Shown piece by piece: positions 49,590 to 61,754 of a stretch of 64,000 bases of DNA; the stretch's first letter is position 1; each line of letters begins with the position of its first letter. The stretch comes from Halichondria panicea. Taxonomy: Eukaryota; Porifera; Demospongiae; Suberitida; Halichondriidae. Made by a program: the position numbers and the translations under genes. The DNA lies in assembly GCF_963675165.1 (NCBI RefSeq), contig NC_087383.1:2138979-2202978 (forward strand). The letters run 5' to 3'. The notes under the pieces are model-generated. The model worked only from the letters and a program-made list of their open reading frames with translations. It searched no databases and was not told the origin of the DNA.

Positions 49590-50390
49590 CTAAACTTCTT
49601 GAAGGTGTCCGAGTGTACGGGTTCATTACTGACAGGGCAGCACTCTCAGCCTCAAACTGTGCAAAGGAACAGGAAAAACACGAAACCAACAGATATACAG
49701 TAGACTCTCGTTAATCCGGCCACCCTTGGGACCATGCAGCTTGGCCGGAATAGCGAGGTGGCCGTACTTTAGATAATGCCGCGGCTTAAAAACGACCTTA
49801 CCTCGAATCTAATCACTGATTTGCAGTTCTTTTCTTGAGGATAATGAAAGATAATAATCATTCTGCTCTCTATTTAAGTGTAATCCAATTTTATTTACTA
49901 AACCACACCCAAAACATCATATCCGGCCGTAATACACATATAAAATTACATTGAAAACGTTATTTGGGACAGCCAGCACTGGCCGGTAAACGGAATAGCG
50001 AGTGGCCGTACTTCAGGGTGAGTTTTGTGCAGTAAACATAGAGGTAGCATTCCGTGCCAAACCAAATGGCCGGTATATCGAGGTGGCCGTACTTCAGAGA
50101 GCCGGAATAGCGAGAGTCTACTGTAACCATGGAAAGTTAATATAATTTTCTGCTGATTTGGCGTTTTTTACCAACAAATAATATCTAGTCCAGTACTAAT
50201 TTAATGTACATAGATGCAGTGCATAATGTAGGCCATAATCTGTACAGGTATACTGTACCACTTTTATCACCTGTTGTTTGTAGCACTCGAATATCTATCC
50301 CATCGGCACACTGCTCTGCTCCAACTCCTCACAGCGATCCAGTGCCTTCTTGAGCTCTTCCTCCATCACAAGTCTCTCTTGCACAGCAGA
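49590..50390 (-). pseudogene. Kinesin-7-like coiled-coil exons, block 5
   Basis: Exons 50333-50390 (SAVQERLVMEEELKKALDR) and 49590-49656 (EAESAALSVMNPYT) remain, separated by a MITE. Upstream exons were replaced by the 28-bp minisatellite region. Confidence 0.5.
49698..50123. mobile_element. MITE family 1, recent insertion (426 bp)
   Basis: CAGTAGACTCTCG … CGAGAGTCTACTG with TA at 49696-49697 and 50124-50125. Blocks 3 and 4 have the empty site (CAGATATAACCAGAC), so it entered unit 3 after duplication. Both ends are intact. Confidence 0.93.
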
Positions 50391-51079
50391 CTGGGTAATA
50401 GATTGCATGGTGGTCATGTACACACACAGGTATACAGATACAACCATCACAACATCGTGGTAGTGGTACAGTAGTTATATAATTGCAGGTACATGTATTA
50501 ATGAAAGCACCGCGGGTGCTGATGCCTCGGTGGAGGTGCAAAGCTACATAACATAAAGCTACACACATTATCATGATGAATATTTTTGCATTTTTGCTGC
50601 ATGCAAACTCAAATTGCATGGTGGTCGATCATGTACACACACACACACAGGTAATACAACCACCATGTGGTAGTGGTACAGCTGTTTGCTCACTGCATTA
50701 CCGCAAAACAACAAAATACCATACAATGTTGCTATGCAAACAACATGTGGTCCTAAGCAATGATGGCTTCTAGCACTTGTATGTTAAATGGGTACTTTTT
50801 GAGGGTTACAAAAATGGCTAATCTGCGAGACCCTCAAAAATTACCCGCTATAAGGTGGTATTAATATTATAGTAAATGCTCTCACGATCTACTCTTGGTG
50901 GTATATATGGAAACTCACATACAAATTATGGTGAGGATCTGAAATGGAGAATGGGCGGGGACTAGCTTGCATATACCAGCAGATATGATATACATGTAGC
51001 TACTAACCGTTCACTGAATGTATGGAAAGCAGTGTGAAGGCTGAAGAAACTGTTAGTACGAAGTACTGCAAAGGACATC
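50391..51079. other. No gene; dispersed repeat at 50498-50612
   Basis: Sequence shared with 27240-27700 in block 3, including the GCACCGCGGGTGC repeat. No coding support. Confidence 0.5.
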
Positions 51080-52075
51080 AAACAGTGCATGTACATAGTG
51101 GGACCATAAGCAGTGCGTGTACATAGTGGGACCATAAGCAGTGCATGTACATAGTGGGACCATAGGCAGTGCACGTACATAGTGGGACCATAGGCAGTGC
51201 ACGTACATAGTGGAACCATAGGCAGTGCACGTACATAGTGGGGCCATAAGCAGTGCACGTACATAGTGGGACCATAGGCAGTGCACGTACATAGTGGGAC
51301 CATAGGCAGTGCACGTACATAGTGGGACCATAAGCAATGCATGTACATAGTGGGACCATAGGCAGTGCATGTACATAGTGGGGGCATAGGCAGTGCATGT
51401 ACATAGTGGGACCATAAGCAGTGCATGTACATGTACATAGTGGGACCATAGGCAGTGCATGTACATAGTGGGACCATAAGCAGTGCATGTATATAATGGG
51501 ACCATAAGCAGTGCATGTACATAGTGGGACCATAAGCAGTGCATGTACATAGTGGGACCATAGGCAGTGCATGTACATAGTGGGACCATAAGCAGTGCAT
51601 GTACATAGTGGGACCATAAGCAGTGCATGTACATAGTGGGACCATAAGCAGTGCATGTACATAGTGGGACCATAGGCAGTGCGTGTACATAGTGGGACCA
51701 TAGGCAGTACATGTACATAGTGGGACCATATATAGGCAGTGCACGTACATAGTGGGACCATAAGCAGTGCACGTACATAGTGGGACCATAGGCAGTGCAT
51801 GTACATAGTGGGACCATAGGCAGTGCATGTACATAGTGGGACCATAAGCAGTGCATGTACATAGTGGGACCATAGGCAGTGCGTGTACATAGTGGGACCA
51901 TAAGCAGTGCATGTACATAGTGGGACCATAAGCAGTGCATGTACATAGTGGGACCATAAGCAGTGCATGTACATAGTGGGACCATAGGCAGTGCGTGTAC
52001 ATAGTGGGACCATAGGCAGTACATGTACATAGTGGGACCATATATAGGCAGTGCACGTACATAGTGGGACCATAC
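51080..52075. repeat. 28-bp minisatellite, about 35 copies
   Basis: Unit ACATAGTGGGACCATAAGCA plus GTGCATGT. A higher-order duplication of about 312 bp is visible: the variant TATATAGGCAGTGCACG occurs at 51729 and 52041. Because 28 is not a multiple of 3 and the minus strand has no stops in the unit, all three minus frames stay open for about 1 kb. This is a by-product, not evidence of a gene. Confidence 0.97.
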
Positions 52076-52752
52076 AGTAGGTTGAATCATTCAAAGTTGA
52101 ATGTTGAAGTGAGTACTCACACCACTAAACCACAAAACAAAGCTGATCATGATTATGATATACCCACAAGCTTCATAATTATGTACAAATGTATGTGTAT
52201 CTTTGCTTGAACTTCTCCTAAGTAAGTGCCTAGATTTTCAAAGAGTATCTGTAGCACTGTTTTACGGATTCAGCATAGGATGAGGACCATGCCTTTGCTA
52301 TTTTGGCTCGACATCTCCACTTCTCCCGAACAAATGCTCTATTCTTTTACAATACTTTTGCTGACGTACATTAATTCTCTTACTTGGTTTGCTTAAGTAG
52401 TGTAGCAACACTCTGCACCTCAAGTCATTTGAATATGTATCTAGATGAACACCCACACATGTAGTCAGTGCTGTGTATTATCATGCATGGGCATCATCAC
52501 TACCGTCCCCCACACATGTGCAAGACTGCCCCATACTCACCAGGGTGTCATATAGGATTTTGAAATAGAGAGAGTAATAAGAAAAGTGACTAAAAAATTT
52601 TGCTAAAAAAAAAGGTCAACTGTTAGCAAGAGAGTTCATAATAGACCTTTATCATGAACTCTTGCTGTTAGTATGTAAAATTTCCAGCTATGAACTCCGA
52701 CTAGTACCTAAATGTAAATTTTAGGGGGAGGATTGGAGCTAGAGGGGGATAT
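52076..52752. other. No gene recognised
   Basis: Unique-looking sequence, then the hairpin near 52620-52673 shared with 14987-15027. Confidence 0.5.
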
Positions 52753-53157
52753 CGTATTATTTTAGAGAAGTGTCATGACCAGTCCTAGTCCAGCCAGGTC
52801 CAAGACAACCCCTACGAGCGGGAAGTTAAGTGCTGGGCGCATTGTTAAGAAGTACCAGAGACTCAGGAAGACAGGTTTATTGTACCTAGGTTTCATCTTC
52901 TTGGAGTTGCAACTGTTGGATGGTTTGCCTTTGCCTTTGACACTGCTAGTACGAGCCATACTGCTGCTGAGAACTAGTTTTACTATGCTGCAATCGAGCT
53001 AGCTTATACAGATATAAAAAAGACTTTGATTTACCTTGTGCGGTCAAAGGTTACGCGTGGGCGTTTTTGTGGGCAGTTCTAAAAATAGCTCAATACGAAG
53101 TCGGATGATTCTGAGAATAGGGCGAGTTGCATGCCCTCTTCTCTGTATACGCCCTTG
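52753..53157. mobile_element. 624-bp element family, 5'-truncated copy
   Basis: The right two-thirds of the element at 44195, ending TATACGCCCTTG, joined on the left to GGGGGATATC. The internal MTSPSPARS frame is present. Confidence 0.8.
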
Positions 53158-54532
53158 ATGACACCCTGCTCACCCTGCTCACCCTTTAGAAGACTGCCCC
53201 CCCCATACACACACACTCACCCCTCTAGAAGAATGTCCCACTATAGCCTTTGGAGCTGTCTCCCTTCTCTTAGCAATCACTCCATCGATGTGTGTCGTCT
53301 TGAGTACCTCGTTTCGACTAATCTTGGACGCTAGATGCAGCACACCCGCCACTGTAGCATGTAGCACCACTCTGTGATGTGCCTCAAGGCCTTTCTCCTT
53401 CACAGCAAACTCTTGCAGCTGGTGTAGGAAGACCAGTATATCTGAGAGCCCCTTGATAAGAGAATTCCAGTGTCAGGAGAAATACGAGTTGGTAGAAAGC
53501 GAGTGTGTTAGCAGGGCTAGTGCAGAGAGCTTTGGCCAGTTCCAGGAGATTGGTGAAGAGAGAGTTGACTGTTTTAGAGAGGAATCTTTTCAAAACCAAA
53601 CCCAGTGAGAGCCCTACAGCCTCCAGACTCACCCAATCACTGCACAAGAGGAGGGTATAAATACACATACATGTAGCTGTATGCACTGCACATGATTGTA
53701 TAAATACATGTAGTGAAAGCTAAGACAAAAGCTCATATGGACCTGTATAACTGACAAACAAAGTCTAGTATGCCTCAAATGCACACTGAACATAGCAAGG
53801 TACGCACGCACGCACACATACGCACGTGTTGAGAGGAATCTTGTCCTTGTTGGCATGGTGATCTACGAGACGATGCCAGAGTAGGGCCACATCCAACTGT
53901 GTGCTGGGTTCTCGTATGAGGAGCAATTGGACGAGGGAGGCAAACAGTTGCCCTGGGAACGCGGTCTCCAGCACTGATGCGTGACAGGTGTCAGCCACTG
54001 CCCTCAAACACTTGACCAGGGAGGTAGTCAACATGGGGCTGGAATACAATTATGGAAGCATAAACACTTAGTAATGCACGCAGTCTATTGTGCATGGTCA
54101 CATAATTACAAGCAGATCATCCTCTATAATATATTCCCCACTTGGGGTCTGTATCATAGCAACTGGCTGGGGTTTAACTACCATAAACCCCAGCCCTAGC
54201 CTGGAGCACATTCCTCATAAACTCCCTTGCCTTGAGGGCGCACTGATTTTATACTAGATCTACACAGCCAAAAAGAAGCTAGACACTTGTTGACAAAGGC
54301 AGGACAGATGGGTGGGGCTCACTAAACACCAGGAAGGCTGGAGGATGGCCGGGTGGGGCTCACTGCTTGGACATTGACAAGTTAGTGCGTAGAGCTAGAA
54401 GCTTAGCACTGGCTAAAAGCTATACGCACAACCTTTTTGCCTCAATAGTTTTTGAGACAGTTAGCTATTGTTGTATCCAAGGTAAGGTAGCTTAGGTAAC
54501 AAGTACTTTTCATTAAAGTGGGTATATAACAC

Positions 54533-54655
54533 TTACTGTCCACTACATTTGAATTTATGGCAAACGTAAACCATCCTTGGCCTCGGAGCTTCACCCTTGT
54601 CCTCGGAGGTTTACTGCCATAAATTCTGATGTATGGACAATAAGTATAACATAAT
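54533..54655. mobile_element. Foldback MITE (unit 3 copy)
   Basis: Same element as 17413-17543 at the paralogous position. Confidence 0.65.
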
Positions 54656-55170
54656 ATCATAGTCTACTCAAAGGTTACTGCTATAAACAGGATTCACGAA
54701 GGCACCAGAATCATAGAACACGTACATGTACAAACAGTGTTTATGACAGGAAACTAAACACATACATGTACACAAATAGCTAAATGAAGCAATAGCTTTA
54801 TAATTACAATTCTCACCTGTTTTGAGTGTCCTGAGGTGCCAGAGGATGTACAGACAGTCCAGTGGTGGCTCCGCTATCAAGACCCCCTGAGGCCACGGGT
54901 ACATAAGAGTTGATGAGCCCCAGTATATCTGGCTTATGATAGTCGGGAAGGACTCCTGCAAACTCCCCCACAGTGATAGTGATGGATTGCTGAAAGGTCA
55001 GAGAGGACCTGAGGTCGGAGGGGCCTTCTGAAACAGTTTCTATGGAGATACGGAGGTGGCGGACCAGTGTACGGAATATATCCAGTACAGACGGACCTGC
55101 ATGAGTGGACACAAGCTAAGTAATGTAAATACATGTATGCCGATTTAAAGCGTGGAATTAAACCATACTA

Positions 55171-55386
55171 CCGTATTACTAGAATGTTTTGCGAGCATCA
55201 AACATTTGCGAATCGTGCGAGGGTTGATCAATTCGCAACAATAATATCTGCAAAACCTAAATTATTACTAGTAAATACACACGATCCTTGCCAGAACGCA
55301 ATAGTTAGATCGCAAAGGGTCACATTTTCTGCTGATTTGGCTCATTCGAAAAGGTTTTTCACCAGAAAAATATTCTAGTAATACGG
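55171..55386. mobile_element. 216-bp MITE, TA target, EFR3 intron 7
   Basis: Ends CCGTATTACTAGAAT and ATTCTAGTAATACGG; TA at 55169-55170 and 55387-55388. Unit 1 reads CACACTACGTATAATG at this place, the exact empty site. Confidence 0.92.
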
Positions 55387-55699
55387 TACGTATAATTATA
55401 AAGATTAAGCCAGTGTCAAAACATACAATGTCATGTACAAACTTTAATAACAGCTATGAAAGCATCTGCGTATGAAGAATAAATGCGTATAGCCTTCTTT
55501 AGAAAATGGCCCCAAAATAGTGTTGAAACCATACAAGTACTCTACCATGGAGACTCACCTAGAGAGCTGTCTGCTGCCACGGCAACACACTTAGAGAGTG
55601 TGCCGAGGATCCCCTGTTTGGTCTCCCAGGACTCCTTCACCCTGGCATCCAGGTGGTCCACCAGCGACTGGACGGCCTTGTACCGATCCTGTCTCTGTG

Positions 55700-56990
55700 G
55701 GGGTACATGTACAGTGGATAATGTACACTGGGGGGCTGTGGGGGTACGTGTATTATAGTGGATAATGTACACAGGGGGGCTGTGGGGGAGGTACATTTAA
55801 GTTAATGTACCCTGGGGGACTCGGGCTGTGGGGGGCACATGTAAGTGGATAATGTACACTGGGGGCTGTGGGGGTACATGTAAGTGGATAATGTACACTG
55901 GGGGCTGTGGGGGTACATGTAAGTGGATAATGTACACTGGGGGCTGTGGGGGTACATGTAAGTGGATAATGTACACTGGGGGCTGTGGGGGCACACGTAA
56001 GTGGATAATGTACACTGGGAGGCTGTGGGGGCACATGTAAGTGGATAATGTACACTGGGAGGCTGTGGGGGCACATGTAAGTGGATAATGTACACTGGGG
56101 GCTGTGGGGGCACATGTAAGTGGATAATGTACACTGGGAGGCTGTGGGGGCACATGTAAGTGGATAATGTACACTGGGGGCTGTGGGGGCACATGTAAGT
56201 GGATAATGTACATTGGGGGCTGTGGGGGTACATGTAAGTGGATAATGTACACTGGGGGCTGTGGGGGTACATGTAAGTGGATAATGTACACTGGGGGCTG
56301 TGGGGGCACATGTAAGTGGATAATGTACACTGGGAGGCTGTGGGGGGTACATGTAAGTGGATAATGTACACTGGGAGGCTGTGGGGGGTACATGTAAGTG
56401 GATAATGTACACTGGGAGGCTGTGGGGGCACATGTAAGTGGATAATGTACACTGGGGGCTGTGGGGGTACATGTAAGTGGATAATGTACACTGGGAGGCT
56501 GTGGGGGGTACATGTAAGTGGATAATGTACACTGGGGGGCTGTGGGGGGTACATGTAAGTGGATAATGTACACTGGGGGCTGTGGGGGCACATGTAAGTG
56601 GATAATGTACACTGGGGGCTGTGGGGGCACATGTAAGTGGATAATGTACACTGGGGGCTGTGGGGGTACATGTAAGTGGATAATGTACACTGGGGGCTGT
56701 GGGGGCACATGTAAGTGGATAATGTACACTGGGAGGCTGTGGGGGGTACATGTAAGTGGATAATGTACACTGGGAGGCTGTGGGGGTACATGTAAGTGGA
56801 TAATGTACACTGGGGGCTGTGGGGGTACATGTAAGTGGATAATGTACACTGGGAGGCTGTGGGGGGTACATGTAAGTGGATAATGTACACTGGGAGGCTG
56901 TGGGGGGTACATGTAAGTGGATAATGTACACTGGGGGCTGTGGGGGCACATGTAAGTGGATAATGTACACTGGGAGGCTGTGGGGGGCTA
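55700..56990. repeat. 39-41-bp minisatellite, about 32 copies, EFR3 intron 6
   Basis: Repeats of GTGGATAATGTACACTGGGG followed by CTGTGGGGG(T/C)ACATGTAA. Length varies by one or two G. The common 39-base unit is 13 codons, so long proline- and tyrosine-rich frames appear on the minus strand (SVHYPLTCTPTAP) but switch frame at each longer unit. It lies between exon 7 and a partial duplicate of exon 7. Confidence 0.97.
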
Positions 56991-57106
56991 CGTATAATTA
57001 TATCAAGATATAATTTTTGGTTACGAAATACTGAATGTAGGGCATAATAGGTTCTTTCCACAAGCATAATAGGCTGAATTTGGGGCAGTGCTCAAAAGCA
57101 TAATAG

Positions 57107-57156
57107 GCATCCAGGTGGTCCACCAGCGACTGGACGGCCTTGTACCGATCCTGTCT
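57107..57156 (-). pseudogene. Partial duplicate of EFR3 exon 7
   Basis: First 50 bases of exon 7 (RQDRYKAVQSLVDHLDA region) with its acceptor, on the far side of the minisatellite from the complete exon. Unit 2 has only this partial form. Confidence 0.75.
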
Positions 57157-57351
57157 CTATGGGGGTACGTGTACAGTGGATAATGTACACTAGAGGGCTG
57201 TGGAGGGATAAGATAATGTACACTGGGGGGTACATGTCTACACTGTAAGTAGACACTGGAGGGAACAATTGAAATGCTTGAATAAACAATCTTGTTCAGA
57301 AAGTGACGGAGTATGTTGGACCTGAAAGCTATCAATGTTACGTTGTGGACA

Positions 57352-58054
57352 CTCTGCGCACTTAAGGCCCGGGTCCAGATTTCAACACCAAAAATTTACA
57401 CTATGTTCATACTGCTGTATTATTTGCAATATACAGTGTATGCTGCATCAAAATGATCCAAAATGAAGCTCAATGTTTTCTTTTTCCAAAAAACTAATTA
57501 GCTTAATTCAATTATGCTAATTAGTCCCATAAATGGTGATGACGTCATGCCACTTTCAGAAAGAGAAGTGCAAATACGGCGTTGAAGATGCCAAGATCAA
57601 GCTTCAAAAACAAGGCTAGATGAACATCTCATAGCTAGGTACTAGTATCCTTGATGGGAAAAGTAGCAGTTATTGTATTCTTGAGATACACAAAATAGCC
57701 TACCTCTAGAGTGGCTGTCAGAGCTAAAGAAGCTAGCATAGCTAAGAAAGTTTTGGACATTTTTACTTCCCATCAAGGAAACATAATCATAACAACATAC
57801 TCTATCTTTTGAGGGCCTAAACAGCTACTCTTACCTTGTTTAAGTCCGCCGTATTTGTTGCCAAAGATAATCTATAATAGTTCTAGCAGCTAGCTAAGCA
57901 AATACATTGACCTTATGACGTCAATGCAATGAATAACATTAATAAACATTATGAATCTCATTAACACTACATGATCTACATGATCTACATAAAATGTTGG
58001 CAATGAATAAAATTAATCTTATCAGTGCCTGACCCAGGCCTTAACTGCGCAGAG
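57352..58054. mobile_element. 703-bp TIR element in EFR3 intron 6 (unit 3 only)
   Basis: Ends CTCTGCGCACTTAAGGCC and the inverted GGCCTTAACTGCGCAGAG. Unit 2 has the uninterrupted site GTGGACAGTCAAG (44137 on), implying a CA target duplication. No recognisable transposase. Confidence 0.88.
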
Positions 58055-58109
58055 CAGTCAAGTCAGAATTTACAGTCGACCGTACACGACCATAAGTATC
58101 AAGCATGAT

Positions 58110-58733
58110 CAAGGGCGTATACAGAGAAGAGGGCATGCAACTCACTATGTATCCTACGTACTCATCCGACTTCGTATCAGAGACCGGATATGCTAAAAAT
58201 AGAATTCAGTATACGGACGTGAACAAGTGGGCGGTGCTGTTTACGGAGTTATAATTATGGGCGTGTACATCAGAGCTGCCTTTGCTAGCTAGCTAGCTAG
58301 CTAACATAACATGAACAGTGCAGTATTATTTTAGAGAAGTGTCATGACCAGTCCTAGTCCAGCCAGGTCCAATACAACCCCTTCGAGCAGGAAGTTAAGA
58401 GCTGGGCGCATTGTTAAGAAGTACCAGAGACTCAGGAAGACAGGTTTATTGTACCTAGGTTTCATCTTCTTGGAGTTGCAACTGTTGGATGGTTTGCCTC
58501 TTTGCCTTTGACACTGCTAGTACGAGCCATACTGCTGCTGAGAACTAGTTTTACTATGCTGCAATCAAGCTAGCTAGCTAGCACAGATATAAAAAATACT
58601 TTGATTTACCTTGTGCGGTCAAAGGTTACTCGTGGGCGTTTTTGTGGGCAGTTCTAAAAATAGCTCAATACAAAGTCGGATGATCTGAGAATAGGGCGAG
58701 AGTTGCATGCCCTCTTCTCTGTATACGCCCTTG
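58110..58733. mobile_element. 624-bp TIR element in EFR3 intron 6 (unit 3)
   Basis: Nearly identical to 44195-44818, with GCATGAT on both sides. Present in units 2 and 3, absent in unit 1. Confidence 0.85.
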
Positions 58734-58914
58734 GCATGATGCACTAATAATAATACACTATGGTGAGAACCGTTTCCAAGTTGGCCACCAGTATATACGT
58801 GTACCTGCATGGCTTCCACGACGATGATGTACACACCAGCTGTGAATTCCTTGTCTGATATCCATAGTTTGTTTAGGTCAAAGTGTCTATAAGGGGAGCA
58901 ATGGAGTGCTACTA

Positions 58915-59245
58915 CCGTATAGCGGGTATATTTCGAGGGTATAAATTTTCGCGGATGGACCATTACAAAGGATTTCGCGGATTTTATTTTCGTGGTCTGA
59001 GTTCCAGCCTTTTGGCGCATGCGCACATCAACATGCAGCTGTTACCACCACACCGTTAGCCTCGAATCCAGGCCTAGCCTATAACGGTGAGGCACCTCTT
59101 ATTGTCGATAGGTGTGGTCAATAATACTGAACACGCCTACTATTCAATAAAGATATAAATTTTCGTGGGTAAAAATTTTCGCGGTAGAGGCTCAATCCGC
59201 GAAAACCGCGAACATTTATACCCTCGAAATATACCCGCTATACGG
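58915..59245. mobile_element. 331-bp MITE, TA target, EFR3 intron 5
   Basis: Ends CCGTATAGCGGGTATATTTC and its inverted complement; TA at 58913-58914 and 59246-59247. Units 1 and 2 have the empty site (GTGTTACTATATACACAGG in unit 1). Confidence 0.93.
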
Positions 59246-59364
59246 TATATACACAGGATATGAGACAATGGTTGTCATGGTACTAGACCTGCTGAGACAA
59301 CATTGCACAATAGGTCATAGCACTTTACTAACATCAGGAGTTAATTAAGAATCCTAATGAACTC

Positions 59365-59924
59365 TAGCCTCGATCCCAGGCCGCACTTCCCACTAGGGAA
59401 GTAGGCCTGGTATCGACTGCTTGCGCATGCCCTAATATCCCCCCGATATCTGGGGGCTTTGGATAACATCGTTTATGCTCAGTAAAACTATGACATCACA
59501 ACGAAAGGAAGTGGATTGAAAGAAGTAGATAGAAAGTTCGATTGAAGGTTTCTAGCCCATCGGATAGCATTCTCTGATAGCTACCCTTAGCCTGCTATGT
59601 TAACAAAAGACTCACAGCCTGCAACAGTGTGGATGACGATCGTCTGAAAGGAGTGACGGCTGATAAAAGCCTATATGGACAGGCCACGCCCATTTAACAC
59701 TAACTTGGTGAAAGTCTACTATACTACTGCTACTGATTCTATCAGAAGAAAATAGCAGTACAACAAACCTACACAGCTCTGTCTCTAGCTAGCTAGCTAT
59801 ATAGCTCTGTGTATGACTTTTAGGATATTTTCTCTGATGTATCCAGTATTATAGGAATATTTATTTGGCGCATGCGCAAGCAGTCGATAGCAGGCCTTCT
59901 TTCAAAGGCCGGTGAAGGAGGCTA
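59365..59924. mobile_element. 560-bp element, TAGCCTC ends, 9-bp target duplication
   Basis: Begins TAGCCTCGATCCC and ends GGAGGCTA. Flanked by AATGAACTC (59356-59364) and AATGAATTC (59925-59933). Units 1 and 2 are empty. Related to 16489-17231. Confidence 0.87.
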
Positions 59925-61369
59925 AATGAATTCCTGCTGAATGCAGTTCCATTTAAGTTACACCTATTAGGGAAACCACCTTGCCTACAAGTACAGTGTT
60001 GTAACACCTACGTACGTACACTGTATACATGCACATTAGGGAAACCACCTTGCCTACAAGTAGCACCTACGCACACGAGGCATTGAATGACTTACTGCAG
60101 TATTGGCTTGAGGACACTGTCGATGTGAGAGAGTCCGGCAAAAGTTATGAGCTCAGTGAGACTATCCTGAGAGTACCCTCCCAGACTGTCCCCCTCCTCC
60201 ACAACAGGCTGGATCTCTCTGTCAGAGTGGGAGGGGGGTTACTATGGGCACACACTGCATATAATTATCTAAGGCCATCAATAGGTAAGTTTGATACAGA
60301 CTGAGGCTATCAATGTTTCTGGTACATGTATGTAGCTCATTGAAGTATGTGTATTAGCCAGTGCTTCAGGAGTAGAACTGAAGCAAATTGTAGTGACTAT
60401 CCTAGACAGTATACCTTGACTGGGCGACACTGTGACTGTGCATATTGAAGAGGAAGGGCGGCACTATCTTGTTCATGTGATCAAGGTCCCAAATGTTCAT
60501 CTGGAGGTTGTCTTGCCGACCAATCTTCTTTATCACTCCCCTCAGCCCTTGCAACCCAGCCATCCGCGTCCTGTGTGAGGTGTAGTGGGGAGGGGTGGAG
60601 TTGGTGATGAAAGCAATGTGATCACAAGTTATGCATGTGGCAGAGCACCCTAAGGGCGGTACAGTTAAAATATGACACCTAACACTTCGACCTGTGGCCA
60701 CTCAAACTCATTTCATGTACACATACTCGTGATATTTATCGGCGTCGTCGACATTCTTGGTGAGGCTAAGAGAGGCAAAGCGGTGGATGAGGACGTCGTA
60801 CTGTCTGTGGTAGGGGGTGTTCCCTTCCTCTCGCTCGGCAAACTTCACAAACTGTGTGTGTGCGGAGGAAGGGTCAATGTGTTGTATAAACAAGTTCACT
60901 TCACACACTCACTCCTGGCTAATGGCATACCCCCTCCACACCCACTACACACACCCACACATATACATGCATGGTCACTTTCCGCACTCTCACACTTACA
61001 CTCGCTACTCACACCCACACACATACACGCACGTTCACTCTCGGCACTATCACAGACACACACTCTACTCACACCCACACACACCACACCCACTCCCTAC
61101 TCACCGAATTGGTGGCCATGATATGCAGTTCTGTGTTGCTAGTTTCCAGCATATTATGCAGTATATCCAGGTAGCTATCCACAATCAACTGGAGCTTTCG
61201 TGAGTCACAGGCTGACAGCAGCTTCTCCGTCACTTGCAGAGCCACACTCACATGCCTGGGGGGAGGGAGAGGCATGAAAATGGTATTTTGTACCACGTTT
61301 GTGAGAAAGCCATTGGATACTATAGTTGTATCATAGATATAACATTTAAAGTTCCCAGCCACATATATA

Positions 61370-61754
61370 CCGTATATCTTCTAATTTATCGGACACTTCT
61401 AATTACCCAGACACTCTTTTGGGCAATTTTCGTTGTTCTAATACAACGGACACTCCAGTACTTTAATATTACATTTGTTCTAAATATCCGGACAATACCG
61501 AGTTATCATTCACAGACGGCAAGTAAGACTTAGAGCGCTGCAGTTAGATAGCTTTGAGTAGCTAGTTTTAGATAGCTTGTGCAACTATTCAGTCGTACCC
61601 TGTTCTATTAAACTTAGCTAGCTCGCATGCAGCTGCTTGCTTGTTCTAATTATTCCGGACACTTCGCATGCTCTATAAAAATCTGTTCCAATTATACCCG
61701 GACAATTTCCAAAATAATTATTTTTTCCTGTCCGATAAATTAGAAGATATACGG
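61370..61754. mobile_element. MITE family 3, complete copy (385 bp)
   Basis: Ends CCGTATATCTTCTAATTTAT and its inverted complement; TA on both sides. It lies in EFR3 intron 1; the unit 2 intron lacks it. Sub-terminal GGACA/TGTCC motifs recur inside. Confidence 0.9.

Noticed and set aside
50962-52094. Three overlapping minus-strand frames of about 340-366 codons
   Set aside because: They are produced by a stop-free 28-bp tandem repeat read in all frames; no splice, start or homology support.
55753-57067. Long Pro/Tyr/His-rich minus-strand frames up to 421 codons
   Set aside because: Minisatellite translation (13-codon unit); frame changes at each 40- or 41-base unit.
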